Origin: Leptoclinus maculatus
Lineage: Eukaryota > Chordata > Actinopteri > Perciformes > Stichaeidae
Assembly (NCBI GenBank): GCA_032191485.1
Contig: JAVDOI010000129.1
Coordinates: 340,001-404,000 of the forward strand
Length of the DNA: 64,000 nt
Direction of reading: 5' to 3'
Shown here: positions 21,996-31,902 of the stretch, piece after piece
How the letters are laid out: every line of letters starts with the position of its first letter
Numbering within the stretch: position 1 is the first letter of the stretch
Made by a program: the position numbers and the translations under genes
The notes under the pieces: generated by a model
What the model was told of the DNA's origin: nothing
Seen by the model: the letters and a program-made list of their open reading frames with translations, nothing else
Databases searched by the model: none

Positions 21996-22481
21996 TGTGT
22001 TGGCAATATAGCTTAAAACAATATGGTTACCTGGAAAGAATATTACCCATAATATTGTCCAATACTGTGAAAAGATGATTACCAAACAAAATTCCATTCA
22101 ACTTACTAAATAAAGTCCAACATGTCTTGTGACCGCATAATTAGGTTTCCTTTACGTGAACATTACTCTTGATAAATTAAATCTCTGCAAGTCTGTTATA
22201 TTCTATACATCATTCTCAGTAAACATAGTCATCACAATATACTCTTTTTGAATTTATCATTGTATCTTTCAATCATTTTTTAATCAGAATGTGTCATTAA
22301 TACATATATCACTAACTTTTGTTCATCTCGATTAGTCTATACTTCATTGAGTTATGTTTTATCAACACACTGTTATGCTGTGTTATTTATACACTACATT
22401 ATAATAAACTATTTTCTTAATCTCTGCACTGAAAATATTAGTTTAAGTTTAGTTACAGGTACTTTGCATTTGTCTTGATCT
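21996..22481 (-). other. AT-rich tail downstream of the Helentron endonuclease
   Basis: AT-rich noncoding sequence between the hairpin and the stop codon of the helicase-endonuclease gene. It has several AATAAA-like motifs on the minus strand, so it could hold the 3' UTR and poly(A) site (inference). Confidence 0.5.
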
Positions 22482-25316
22482 TTAAAACTCAGCTGATACC
22501 TTTATGGGACTGTTAGAGGACATGACACAGTAGACAGGGTTGTGATAACTGTAATAGGTTTTCATCACACCAGAGTGGAGACAATGTTGTGGCTGAGAGA
22601 TGAAAATGAGGTCCAGCAGTGTGTTCTTCTCTGTGGTTGCAGTAGTGATGACTTGTGCATATCCCCTGGACTGAAATAGCTCAAGTATTGGCTTACTTGT
22701 GTTGGATAAGAGATTCTCGTTGAAATCCCCACAGACAATAATGGGGTGACAGTCCATGATCTCCAATGAGTCCAGAAGGCTTCCCAGGTTTGACAGGAAT
22801 GATCTCACACTGTAGTCTGGTGGTCTGTATACAGCTGCAATCAGTGCACTCACTGGGGCTTCAACCTTCAGAGCCACAAACTCAAGATCAGTTACATTAT
22901 GTATGTACTGTTTTTCACGCACTTGAATGTGGCTTTTCACATAAACAGCAACTCCACCACCACGTCTGTTGGCCATTTCTGGAACATTTGTGTAGGACAG
23001 GTGTCTGTTGCGTTTGAACATATTGTAGCCCTCTATATGGAGACTGTCTGCAACAAAGGAGCCTTGAAGGTGAGTTTCTGTGAGACACAAAACATCTGCA
23101 AGACACAGTTCATGATGGCTCCTGATGTCATTGACATGAGATGGCAAACCTTCTGTGTTATGGTGAACAATGGTCAGAGTGTCATGTCTGCTCGATGTCT
23201 GTTGGAGTTGAAGAAGAGGCATCATGTTGTCCAATCTGACTTGTCTCATGGTCTGTAGGGCTCCAGTGATTTCTGGGTTGGCATATATCTTACTCTCATC
23301 CAGATCCAGCATGTGCAGTCCACTGAGAGACGTCACTCTACTGACAGCTACATAAGCCATGCCAGGTTCAAAAATGTGTTTTAGTGAGACTACAGCTGAT
23401 GTCCTTGTCATACCTTGAACCTTGTGTATTGTACAAGCAAAGGCAAGTCTAACAGGAAACTGTCTGCGTACCACTCCTTTCTGTTTCAGATTGTCCTCTG
23501 CTCTCTCTACGTACACTAGATCATCAGGTCTGCCTGGTGCTCTATTACGGTAATTCATTCCAGCGGTTTCATCATCCATCTTGAGCCCAAGCATAGTGAC
23601 ATGTGCAACACCACTTTGTTCTGAGGTTATTACCCTGACTAGTGTAGCAAACGATCCATTCACCAATCCTTGAGACACGTCTATGTTTCTGGTGAGCATG
23701 ACTCGAGCACCTTCAGCTACATTCAGTGTATCTGGTAACTCATTTCTGTTTCCTTTGTATGGTTTGGTTTGTCGGGCCATTCTTCCAGTTCGTGGGTCCT
23801 TTTTGTAGTCATCTGCGTCGATCTTGGTGATATGAGAATGGAGCAGAGCTAATGTTGCTGAGTTGTGTGAATCAACCTGTTTATTAGTTGCAAAGATGTG
23901 CAGGACATCAGTTGGACAAAGTGCTGGTTCAGTGATGGTCTGTGACAACAAAGCTCTGTCTGCTTCAGACAACTTATCTGACTTTCCTTTCACACGGATC
24001 CGGTTCAACATCTCTGCAAAGTTAACATCATCCTTCTGACGCATAATCTCAGTTAGAGTGATCATCTGAAAGTTTTCCTGCCATAGGTCAATCTCACATG
24101 GCTCATACATACAGAGGGTCTTGGACTGTCGCACTGGTGGAAGCTGATAAAAGTCTCCTACAGCTATTACTGACATTCCTCCAAAGGGTCTGTGACTGCC
24201 TTTGATCTGTTTCAGTCTCGCATCCACATAAGCAAACAGGGGCTTTGACACCATGGACACTTCATCAATGATGAGGATTTCAGCATTTAAAAGTTCTGAT
24301 CGGACTTCATCCAGTTTGTTGCCAAGTCCTTGAAATGGAGGTTTCAGACTTCGTGGTAGCTTGAGCAGAGAGTGCAGTGTTGTACCTGATATATTAAATG
24401 CTGCAGTTCCAGTGAAAGCAGTCAACAGGACAGTGGGGTTTGATATGTCAGCCTCCTCAGAATGTCTCGGAAGTTTGCACAGTATCTTAGATGCCTCTGA
24501 GTAGATGCATTTAATGAGATGTGACTTTCCTGTTCCAGCACCACCATTGATGTAATAGAAAAACTGCTCAGAATTTAGGCCACAGACACGCTTTATGCAC
24601 CAGTCTCTAACTGCATAGAATACACATGCTTGTTTCTGGTTCAGGTTCTGATACATCTGTCGTAACAGTGTGGGGTCTAAGACAGGGGGCTCTCTGACGG
24701 CTCTGACTTCTGTTACAGCATTATCCTGATTACTGTATTCTGGGACATTCTCTTGTACATTTTCATGATCTGGCTCTCGTGCCTCCAGTTCTTCTATACA
24801 TTCCAGCCTGACCACTTCAGATTCTGGCGCCAGATTACACCATTCATCAATCACGCCTCTGTTCTGTTCAAATTCTTCGACTGCATTCTCAATCTCCTCA
24901 GTGTTTTTCTCATATTTGTCTCTGTTTCGTTTCACAATGTGTTTGACATACTCAGGATGGTCAGAACCTCGTAGTTGAACAATACAACTGTTGTAGAAGG
25001 ACTCGTACGTGGGGAAATACGGTCTTTTCAGTTCCTGGTCTGATCGGTGAAGAAGGTACAGTTTCACTAATGTGCCATAGAACTTCTCAGGATATTTTTC
25101 CTGTGAGCAGCGGTAAAATCTGATGATAGCAGGTTTATCGTTTTTCCTCTTTTGCACAAATCCCATCTCATTGAGGAGAGGCAACACATCTTTACCTTTT
25201 GTCTGCTGTCCATAGACAATTCTGCAAGTAGCTGCAAAATCAGCCAAACACATCTCCTCAAACTCTGGTGTTTCAGGTCTGGCTTTGTATTTGTCAGTCA
25301 AAGATGTCATCCACAC
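22482..25316 (-). CDS. Helentron Pif1-type helicase fused to AP-like endonuclease
   Basis: A 944-residue open frame holding the C-terminal two thirds of a Helentron transposase. The front carries the Helitron-typical linker (KARPETPEFEEMCLADFA, about 12-29). Helicase motifs follow: Walker A GGAGTGKS near 258-265, Walker B LIIDEVSM near 348-355, GDFYQLPPV near 385, and C-terminal motifs IHKVQGMT and VAVSRVTSL near 640-670. From about 712 to the end there is an EEP-fold endonuclease with LTETHL, VYRPP, CGDFNEN and a C-terminal YHNPV in place of the usual SDH-type motif. The helicase would unwind DNA during rolling-circle transposition; the endonuclease role in Helentrons is not established. The true protein started upstream in Rep: the frame continues to an insertion edge at 25341, not to a natural start. 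Copy B has this region broken in two places, so this is the better copy. Confidence 0.92.
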   Translation of the reverse strand: MWMTSLTDKYKARPETPEFEEMCLADFAATCRIVYGQQTKGKDVLPLLNEMGFVQKRKNDKPAIIRFYRCSQEKYPEKFYGTLVKLYLLHRSDQELKRPYFPTYESFYNSCIVQLRGSDHPEYVKHIVKRNRDKYEKNTEEIENAVEEFEQNRGVIDEWCNLAPESEVVRLECIEELEAREPDHENVQENVPEYSNQDNAVTEVRAVREPPVLDPTLLRQMYQNLNQKQACVFYAVRDWCIKRVCGLNSEQFFYYINGGAGTGKSHLIKCIYSEASKILCKLPRHSEEADISNPTVLLTAFTGTAAFNISGTTLHSLLKLPRSLKPPFQGLGNKLDEVRSELLNAEILIIDEVSMVSKPLFAYVDARLKQIKGSHRPFGGMSVIAVGDFYQLPPVRQSKTLCMYEPCEIDLWQENFQMITLTEIMRQKDDVNFAEMLNRIRVKGKSDKLSEADRALLSQTITEPALCPTDVLHIFATNKQVDSHNSATLALLHSHITKIDADDYKKDPRTGRMARQTKPYKGNRNELPDTLNVAEGARVMLTRNIDVSQGLVNGSFATLVRVITSEQSGVAHVTMLGLKMDDETAGMNYRNRAPGRPDDLVYVERAEDNLKQKGVVRRQFPVRLAFACTIHKVQGMTRTSAVVSLKHIFEPGMAYVAVSRVTSLSGLHMLDLDESKIYANPEITGALQTMRQVRLDNMMPLLQLQQTSSRHDTLTIVHHNTEGLPSHVNDIRSHHELCLADVLCLTETHLQGSFVADSLHIEGYNMFKRNRHLSYTNVPEMANRRGGGVAVYVKSHIQVREKQYIHNVTDLEFVALKVEAPVSALIAAVYRPPDYSVRSFLSNLGSLLDSLEIMDCHPIIVCGDFNENLLSNTSKPILELFQSRGYAQVITTATTEKNTLLDLIFISQPQHCLHSGVMKTYYSYHNPVYCVMSSNSPIKVSAEF

Positions 25317-25341
25317 ATTTACACTTTCTGATGTTGTGTTC

Positions 25342-27132
25342 TGTTGGGAACGTAAAGGAGCGTGTTTGAGTTATCAGCAATCTAAGAAACTAAATTATTG
25401 ACATCAATAGAATTATTAATGTCAGTAACAATTATTAATGATTATTAGTAATAACGGGGCACCACCCTGCGGACAGGGACCAATAATCACGATAATAAAC
25501 GATAAAACTAAGTCTCATAATTAGCGTTCACTCACAATGTCAATAGTCTGAGTACTATTACATTTGGAGTAAAAGTGAAGGTTTAAGTTTGAGCACAGGC
25601 CACTACATCCAGCTATTATTACACACATATGCACCAGTAATCACAAAGACTGCTCTTTAAAATATAACAGAGTTTATTACATCCGAATAATAAATGATCA
25701 AATCAAATAATATCAAAACTAACAAACACTATCATACAATCATATGTCTAATACCTAAGGTCAAATGAACAAACGTGGGATGAGGATATGTATATGTGTA
25801 TGTACGTGTGTGCGTGTGCGTGTGCGTGTGCGTGTGTGTGTGTGGAGGAGCGAGCTACTCAGACAGTGGAAGGGGGGAGGTAATCTCAAAAAGGGGCCGG
25901 GCCCTGTTGGTCAACAACCAAGATGGCGGGGACGTGGCTACGTAGGTAACCACGTGGATCGACGCACAATGTGGGTTGGGACAATCGATTACGTAACCAG
26001 TGTCTGGGATGGTCGACTAAAATCAGTGAATCTAACTATGTGTGTGCGTGTTCGTAGGAGGAGAGAAAGAAAGAGAGAAAGAGAGGGAATCGAGCTCTGA
26101 GCACGATACTACGACACCGCTGTAGGATGTGAGAACAGCTGATTTCTCACGTAAACTCTGCGGTCGGGTTCCGAACCTGGCAGTCACGCTTGTACAGTGA
26201 TAGTTATGGTTCCGAACCCCACTCACGGAGCCGGTTTAAGAGAGAATAAAACCGAACAAAACAAAATAATAAAAGAATAATAAAATAATCCCAAAATAAA
26301 ACAGATCTGTATCACTGCGATGAAACGCGAAGCTTGCTCTTCATCACCCCGAAACTCGGTCTGCGAATCGAGGTTCGGCTGCCGCGGTTTCTGTCTTTAA
26401 GGTGATAAAATCACAATCTCCGAATCTACTAGCAGTGAGGATCTAATCACAGTTACAGCAGGAAATACACAGGATAACGGGACTCGCGGTCCGCGATGCT
26501 TGCGCAATAACACGTTATAACACTACAGTAACTTAATTAAACAAGATAAAGGAAATAACACACAAACTGATCTACTCTCTAAGCCCAGATACCAAGATAA
26601 CTCTTACTATTTTTATGCTTCTTGAGATCGATCCTTCGAGGGTCAAACTCGGCAAACGCCGCTTCCGAGCGTGCGCATGGTCAAACTCAGCCTCTGCAGG
26701 GGCTGAGCGAATCCTTCGATGAGGAGGAAAGGGGATTTGGCGTCCTTTCGCCGGCAATGTGTGCACTTAAAGGTGGAGGAATTGGTCGTAGAAGTTATCA
26801 ATTCACTCGCACAGGATCCAAAAAAATATATATAAATTATAAAACACAGTCTGTTCGGCCAGCGAATCTACTAGTGACCTATACAGGATTTCTTGAGGCA
26901 AACGTTTCCTTGGTGGACCTCCTGGCACCGAGCGAGCTCAGACGGAAAGGGGCTGATTCGAGTCTCGCGGCTGTTTTTAAAGCCAGGTAGTAAACCAGTG
27001 GGGGGTCCCTTGTTGGCCAATGAGGGGCCAGCATTCAGTTTTGGTGGGAGCTGGGGGAGGTGTGGTCTTCTTCCTTGGCCGCCTGGCCTTTGTTGGAAGA
27101 AAACATGGATGCCTCTTTGAACAGGCCCAACA
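25342..27132. mobile_element. Solo-LTR-like insertion in Helentron helicase linker (1791 bp)
   Basis: It begins TGTTGGGAACG and ends GGCCCAACA, giving TG...CA with 7-bp inverted ends (TGTTGGG/CCCAACA), and is flanked by GTTC on both sides (25338-25341, 27133-27136). Removing it and one GTTC brings the Helitron phrase ending MSYLEN next to the segment before VWMTSLTDKYKARP, as family alignments would predict. It is CpG-rich, unlike its surroundings, with no coding capacity that I can see; open frames inside (e.g. 26622-26990 plus) are not recognisable. A solo LTR of this length with a 4-bp TSD is the simplest reading; the retroelement family is unknown. Copy B has the same insertion at the same site with a 458-bp internal deletion. 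Confidence 0.75.
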
Positions 27133-27136
27133 GTTC

Positions 27137-27340
27137 TCTAGGTAAGACATGGGGCGACTCATTTTCAGTGCGTTGTCATCTGTCGGTATGAATATGACGC
27201 CACGTGAACACTTCTTCATTTTAATGCCACAGGCATGAGTCACACACTCCTGAGCACTGACCTCTCTCTTTTTAGAGTAAGCTTGCATGATTTCCCTCAT
27301 TTCATCACATTCATTGACGTTGTCTCTGGTGGAGTTCTCA
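27137..27340 (-). pseudogene. Helentron Rep-helicase linker segment, isolated between insertions
   Basis: On the minus strand the conserved Helitron stretch reads IENSTRDNVNECDEMREIMQ followed by KKREVSAQECVTHACGIKMK and FIPTDDNALKMSRPMSYLEN. The REVSAQE and VPTDDN/IPTDDN phrases are typical of Helitron Rep-to-helicase linkers. The segment is cut off from Rep by the 955-bp insertion and from the helicase by the solo-LTR-like insertion. Open reading continues into both insertions but loses similarity there, which places the true ends at the two direct repeats. Confidence 0.85.
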
Positions 27341-27348
27341 ATGACTGT

Positions 27349-28303
27349 AGCAGAACAGAAATGCACAGAACAGCCCTTTTCCCACCTGACAGGAAAAGAA
27401 GGTGGGGAAAGGGAGGCTATAAATTAGATGCACCTGTGAGCAGGGGGAAGGGGAAAAAGACAATCAACTCACCAAAGCTGCATGGAGGAACAACCAGAGA
27501 GGAGTGAGAGTGTTAATGGAGTTAAAAAAGGTATGATTCAGTTTCTGGACCTGTTAAGCTCACCATAAGAAATAGTTGACAACGACTAACTAAATCGGAG
27601 GAGCAAGGATCCATGAACCAACTGAACACACGGTGCTTTCTTGGAGGACCAGGCCTTACTGGAGGTGTGCTGATCCCGGGAGCAGGTGGTGGAAGAGAGT
27701 CGTGTTCTACTACAGCTTGGACCAGGTTGGGCCTCCTTAACTTCGGGGATTCATCAGCTAAGTCCTTTTAACTGCAACTCTCCAGGCTTCTCCTTCTTCT
27801 TCTCCTCAAACACTTACACACCCTGAAATTAACTGCCTTCCTCCATACTACAAACAGTGAACTGCCAGATATTCCTTTAGTTTTGGAACGGACCTACAAC
27901 CCCCAACCACACACACACACCCACACACACACACACCCACCCACATTCACACATTCACCTGGAGTCCTCATTCATTTCTATTACTCCATGGACATTTCAT
28001 TTATATATCTGGACTCGGTCATGTCATCTTTTTGTGTATAATTGTGTATAGAGAAAGAAACTCTGTTTTGGTTTGATTTATGATTTTGAGTAAACTATAA
28101 TTGACTGAACTGAAAGACCTTAATTGGTTGAGTTTTGATTATTGTACATTTTGTAGCTGGGTTCGCAGGCTGGTCGGGTTAGTTCTCTCTCCAACGGTTC
28201 ACAGTGCTCTTTCTTTATAAAATTGACAGGGTGGAATTCCTACTATTCTCCCGTCTGGAGCCCAACGTGCACTGTTGATTAGTTGTGAGAAAACCTACGC
28301 TAC
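27349..28303. mobile_element. 955-bp insertion in Helentron Rep, flanked by ATGACTGT
   Basis: An 8-bp direct repeat ATGACTGT lies at 27341-27348 and 28304-28311. Removing the insert and one repeat restores the Rep reading frame on the minus strand (…YLKTV|IENST…). No GT-AG intron solution keeps the frame. Alternative phasing gives 6-bp repeats ATGACT with short ends GTAGC/GCTAC. The right part holds a phrase, tggagcccaacgtg (28256-28269), that looks like a tRNA-Lys-type primer-binding site, and a TATA-like ctataaatta lies at about 27417-27426, so a retroelement fragment is possible. Copy B carries the same insert (60879-61819). Confidence 0.65.
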
Positions 28304-29472
28304 ATGACTGTTTTGAGGTACTCAGAAAGTCCAGATTCCTTTTTGGTTATGTAGCCGGTGAGATACATGATGCATGAATATGCATTGAGAATATAACTAA
28401 CATCAATATTGGCATCCCAGGCTTCAAGTAAATGTGGATTATATCCATTTACCCAGCAGTCTTTTGGCTCACGTTTCAGTATCACCGCACTGGATTTGTT
28501 GATCATATTGAGGCATCGTTCATACTCATGGAGTGTTAAGTCACATCGAGCTAGGAGCTGCTGCAAACTGAGTGAGGCAGTTTCAGGTTCATTCAGCAAC
28601 AAGTTCAGTGGTTGGAGCTTTGACTTTGCCATTTGCACTTGCAGCGGATCAACGTTCTCACCAGGTCTCGTTGTGATTGTGTTTCTGGCAGGTGGTTTGG
28701 GAAATCCAAATCTGCAACCAGAGCTGGGACTTCTGAAACATGTCCTTGAGTGGTTTTTGCTGTGTATTTGCAATTCTGTTACCTTCTTGTACAGTTCAGG
28801 TTGTGAATGTGGGTCAGGCAGCTGAGCTGTGATGTATTTGGACACAAAATCTGACACAATCTGATCATCATCCTTCTCAAACACAGGTGCACCTTCTACC
28901 CATATGAGACAGTGAATGTGTGGGCTTCCTCTGTGCTGAAACTCAACTCGGTAAAAATAGTCAACAACTTTGCCGAGAGGCTGTGCAGGAGATAAGAGCA
29001 AATCTCTGAATAACGCCTCAACACGCTTATCAAACATGCGCATTGTTGTCACTGGATTGCTTCTCAGTATGTCACACTTTGCTGACCAGTCGAGCCCTTC
29101 AACATTGACCTCTTCACCTTGCTGTCCTTTTATTGCCTCAATCACTTCAGGCCAACGCATCTCAGCTGCAGAAAATGTACAAAAGAATGTGGGGGTTCCC
29201 AACTGTCTGATCATGGCAAAAAGATCTCTTGTAGTTTTCTCCCAATAAGCTGGTGTTCCTCTCAGCGGCTGCATTAATCTGACTGCATCTTTATTTCTCA
29301 CCAGTCTCTCGACCTCTCGTTTATTTTGCAGCATACCAGAAGTTATTCTTCGTCCATCTCTAGTCAGAGGCTTTCCTTTCCTCAACTGTATTGTCATGCT
29401 GGAGGTAGCCAAGTGTATTTCAGTCACAAACTGTGCAAAGAAAAAATAATTTGTGTCTGGCAAAACGATCAT
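28304..29472 (-). CDS. Helentron Rep (HUH) nuclease domain, copy A
   Basis: This frame (stop at 28300-28302, inside the insertion) encodes the Rep catalytic core. It contains the Helitron N-terminal region (RDGRRITSGMLQNKREVERL), FFCTFSAAEMRWPEV, the two-histidine metal motif in FQHRGSPHIHCLIWVEG, and a C-terminal tyrosine cluster (YILNAY...YLTGYITKKE) where the catalytic tyrosines are expected. Rep nicks and joins single-stranded DNA at the element ends. Its start is not natural: relative to copy B, two bases are missing near 29458 (tgtctggc against tgtctctggc), so the upstream coding sequence is in another frame. The frame ends in the 955-bp insertion. Thus domain content is intact but expression is not. 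Confidence 0.9.
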
Positions 29473-29740
29473 CAGTACAGAAAAGCCTTGCTTTGAAATA
29501 ACTGCTGGGTGTTACTTTAATACGTCTCATTTCATCCAGTGTGTTTTGACCTGTAGGGAACTGTACAGGGAAAGCCATCGCCTAAAGTTTAGGTGTTCTG
29601 AAAAAGCCAACAGGACTGTTTCTTTCTGCAGGGGCAACAGAGTAGATTCCTTCACTGAAACATAAAATCTCCTCTGAAACATCACATGGCTGAAGACATG
29701 ATTCTAGAGCAAAACCACCGTTAGTCACCTTCCTGTTCTG
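29460..29740 (-). pseudogene. Helentron Rep N-terminal segment, nonsense and frameshift
   Basis: On the minus strand this encodes GFALESCLQPCDVSEEILCF, then APAERNSPVGFFRTPKL, then a TAG codon. Copy B has GAG at the same position (63,080 region) and reads on through EAMAFPVQFPTGQNTLDEM. So copy A carries a private nonsense mutation plus the 2-bp deletion near 29458. A further frame change from the DUF6570-like ORF occurs near 29720-29740 in both copies and may be an ancestral lesion or a splice site. Confidence 0.8.
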
Positions 29741-30392
29741 CATCATCTCTCTGCTCCTCTGGTTGTTCACCATCACATGACAACATGTCAATATCCTGCT
29801 CACCTTCAGCCTCAGTTTCTGCCTCACACAGTGCACTTTTCTCACACATGTCAATGTCCATTAAATCAGCTTCATCATAATCATTCTCATCCATTGTTTC
29901 ATCCTTATCATCATCATCGTCATCATCAGGAAGTGTTGGGTCACATAGCTCAGCCTCATCTCTGATAGTTATGTCCTGGTATTGTGGATGAATGTGTTTG
30001 AGTTTGTGCAGCGCCTGCACTAGTTTAGACCAGGTGACAGTCTGGAACAGCTGATGACCTTTGTAACACAATCGTCTCTTCAGTTTCACTCTCATGACCT
30101 GGGACTCACTTCTCAGTCTGGGTAAGGCTTCCACTGTTTCCTGCACCTCAGACGGGACACAAACCACGTTACCATGTATTGATCTCTGTCTTCCTTTGGG
30201 AAGAGGAATAATTTTGGCAAAGGCTATGCACTTAGCTATGAGATGTCTCTCCAATATGTTGAGATCACACAGTTCAGGTGGAATGTCAGCGAGCTCCAAG
30301 TTGTTAGCTACAGCGAGTGTTGGCATGGCTCCATCTTTAAGATGATTATGGCAGGTGTGACAAATCCACTCTTCCTTCCTCTCATCAGGCAC
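29721..30392 (-). CDS. Helentron DUF6570-like zinc-binding domain and acidic tail
   Basis: A 223-residue frame. EEWICHTCHNHL and the following NNLELADIPPELCDLNILER, then PLPKGRQRSIHGNVVCVP and LPRLRSESQVMRVKLKRRL, match the DUF6570-type region that precedes the Rep domain in many animal Helitrons. It ends in a strongly acidic tail (DDDDDDD, about 155-222). The function of the domain is unknown. It overlaps the end of the next upstream frame (30308-31897), which supplies the first half of the zinc-binding cysteines (CTVCHEASF), so a one-base frame change sits between them. The same arrangement is present in copy B. Confidence 0.75.
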   Translation of the reverse strand: MPDERKEEWICHTCHNHLKDGAMPTLAVANNLELADIPPELCDLNILERHLIAKCIAFAKIIPLPKGRQRSIHGNVVCVPSEVQETVEALPRLRSESQVMRVKLKRRLCYKGHQLFQTVTWSKLVQALHKLKHIHPQYQDITIRDEAELCDPTLPDDDDDDDKDETMDENDYDEADLMDIDMCEKSALCEAETEAEGEQDIDMLSCDGEQPEEQRDDAEQEGD

Positions 30393-31897
30393 TTTGCACT
30401 GTTGTTCATCTCTGCACTCCCATCATCACAAACATGGACGTACTTTCCTGTCAGGCATGCTGCAACCATAACTGGATTTTGTACATAGTTTAACCTTTTA
30501 CAGGGTCTCACTTGGTTTGGAAATGATGCTTCATGACAGACGGTGCACACATAAGTGGGACCAGCCTTTATTTGTGACCTGAAAACAGATATAGCCTCTT
30601 TGATCAAACTGTTGTCACTTTCTTCTGTTTGTCTAATTGTCCGTCTGTATTTCCTTTTTATTTTCATGGCACATCTTATGGTATGCATACTCCAATATGT
30701 AGGATTGTTTTTATATCTGTCTTGCATTATTTTTTTCATTAGTTGTCTGTGTCTTACCCTGAATGCTTGGTCATGAGCATAACGCTGAGTGATATGAGAT
30801 CTCTTCTTCTGTCTAAACTCTACGCTTTCTTTATATCGAGCAGTGAAGCACTGTTTTTTTTTCAGTCTAAAATCAGTATCGTCTCGGTACCGGGCCATAA
30901 ATTGCTGTTTAAGTTTCTGTCTCAAATCAGGATTGTCCTTGTAACGAGAGAGCACGTACTGTTTTTGTTTCTGTCTAAAATCAGGATTGTCCTTGTAACG
31001 AGAGAGCACGTACTGTTTTTGTTTCTGTCTAAAATCAGGATTGTCCTTGTATCCAGAGACCACGTACTGTTTTTGTTTCTGTCTAAAATCATCATCGTTT
31101 CTGTAATGAGAGGAAATGTACTCTTTCCGTTTTTGCTGTAAGTCAACATTGTCTCTTGTATTATTTATTTTCATTTGTCTAAATTCAGGATTGTTTCGAT
31201 AATTCCAGCTTGCTTGATATTTTTTCTTTGCTTTATATGCTATATTTGAAGCATACTTTTCCCTTTCTTTCCTTTTCTGATTCTCTTTTCTTTGTGGAGT
31301 TTTTCCTGAGACCAATAGTCTTCTCTTCATTTTACTCCTTTGGTGTTTACTAAACTTTGACAATCTACAGATGGTTTCCTGCAAAACAGTATCAGAGAGA
31401 TCACTGGCAACAGTATTTATTATTGAAGGAGAAATGTTTGATTCATTGACAGAAGCATCATGTGATGGAAGGAAACTGAATTCACTTGAGGGTTCTGGTT
31501 TATTTTGGGTATCAGGGAAGATGACCTCTTGTTGTCTCACAGATGATGTAAAAGTGACGTCGGTGGACTCTCCTGTCATTATGTTATCAGAGGGATCACT
31601 GAGAACAGGGTTTATCACTTCAGCAGTCAATTCTGATTCACTGTGAGGAGCATCATGTGATTGGAATGATGTGATGAGGACTTCTGGTTGTTTCACAGCT
31701 GTGGTGTGAGGAGACATTTCAGGTAAAATGTTCTCAGGACGATCAGTGGCTGTGTTTGTCTTTAGAGTCGGTGAGTTTGATTCATCAACAGCTTCATCCA
31801 ACAGAGTAGGTTCATCCTCAGTGACAGCTGTAGGTCTGCAGTCTGTGTTTGGGAGAGCATCATTCAGGTTGACTGTGTTCACATTGTAAAACTCCAC
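30308..31897 (-). CDS. Helentron N-terminal ORF with 18-residue basic repeats
   Basis: A 529-residue frame whose first codon is not ATG, so the real start is uncertain. It has three parts. The first (about 1-180) is acidic and Ser/Thr-rich with no known domain. The second (about 180-420) is very basic, with at least five tandem repeats of an 18-residue unit (YKDNPDFRQKQKQYVLSR, 54 bp in DNA, plus diverged copies such as YRDDTDFRLKKKQCFTAR). The third ends with CTVCHEASF and KRLNYVQNPV, the start of the DUF6570-like region. Tandem Tyr/Arg/Lys units suggest nucleic-acid binding (inference). The C-terminus runs out of frame into the start of the next ORF. Confidence 0.7.
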   Translation of the reverse strand: MEFYNVNTVNLNDALPNTDCRPTAVTEDEPTLLDEAVDESNSPTLKTNTATDRPENILPEMSPHTTAVKQPEVLITSFQSHDAPHSESELTAEVINPVLSDPSDNIMTGESTDVTFTSSVRQQEVIFPDTQNKPEPSSEFSFLPSHDASVNESNISPSIINTVASDLSDTVLQETICRLSKFSKHQRSKMKRRLLVSGKTPQRKENQKRKEREKYASNIAYKAKKKYQASWNYRNNPEFRQMKINNTRDNVDLQQKRKEYISSHYRNDDDFRQKQKQYVVSGYKDNPDFRQKQKQYVLSRYKDNPDFRQKQKQYVLSRYKDNPDLRQKLKQQFMARYRDDTDFRLKKKQCFTARYKESVEFRQKKRSHITQRYAHDQAFRVRHRQLMKKIMQDRYKNNPTYWSMHTIRCAMKIKRKYRRTIRQTEESDNSLIKEAISVFRSQIKAGPTYVCTVCHEASFPNQVRPCKRLNYVQNPVMVAACLTGKYVHVCDDGSAEMNNSAKCLMRGRKSGFVTPAIIILKMEPCQHSL

Positions 31898-31902
31898 AGG
31901 CT

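Noticed and set aside
27349..28303. Intron in the Rep gene
   Set aside because: No GT-AG pair restores the reading frame, whereas removing the insert plus one 8-bp direct repeat does.
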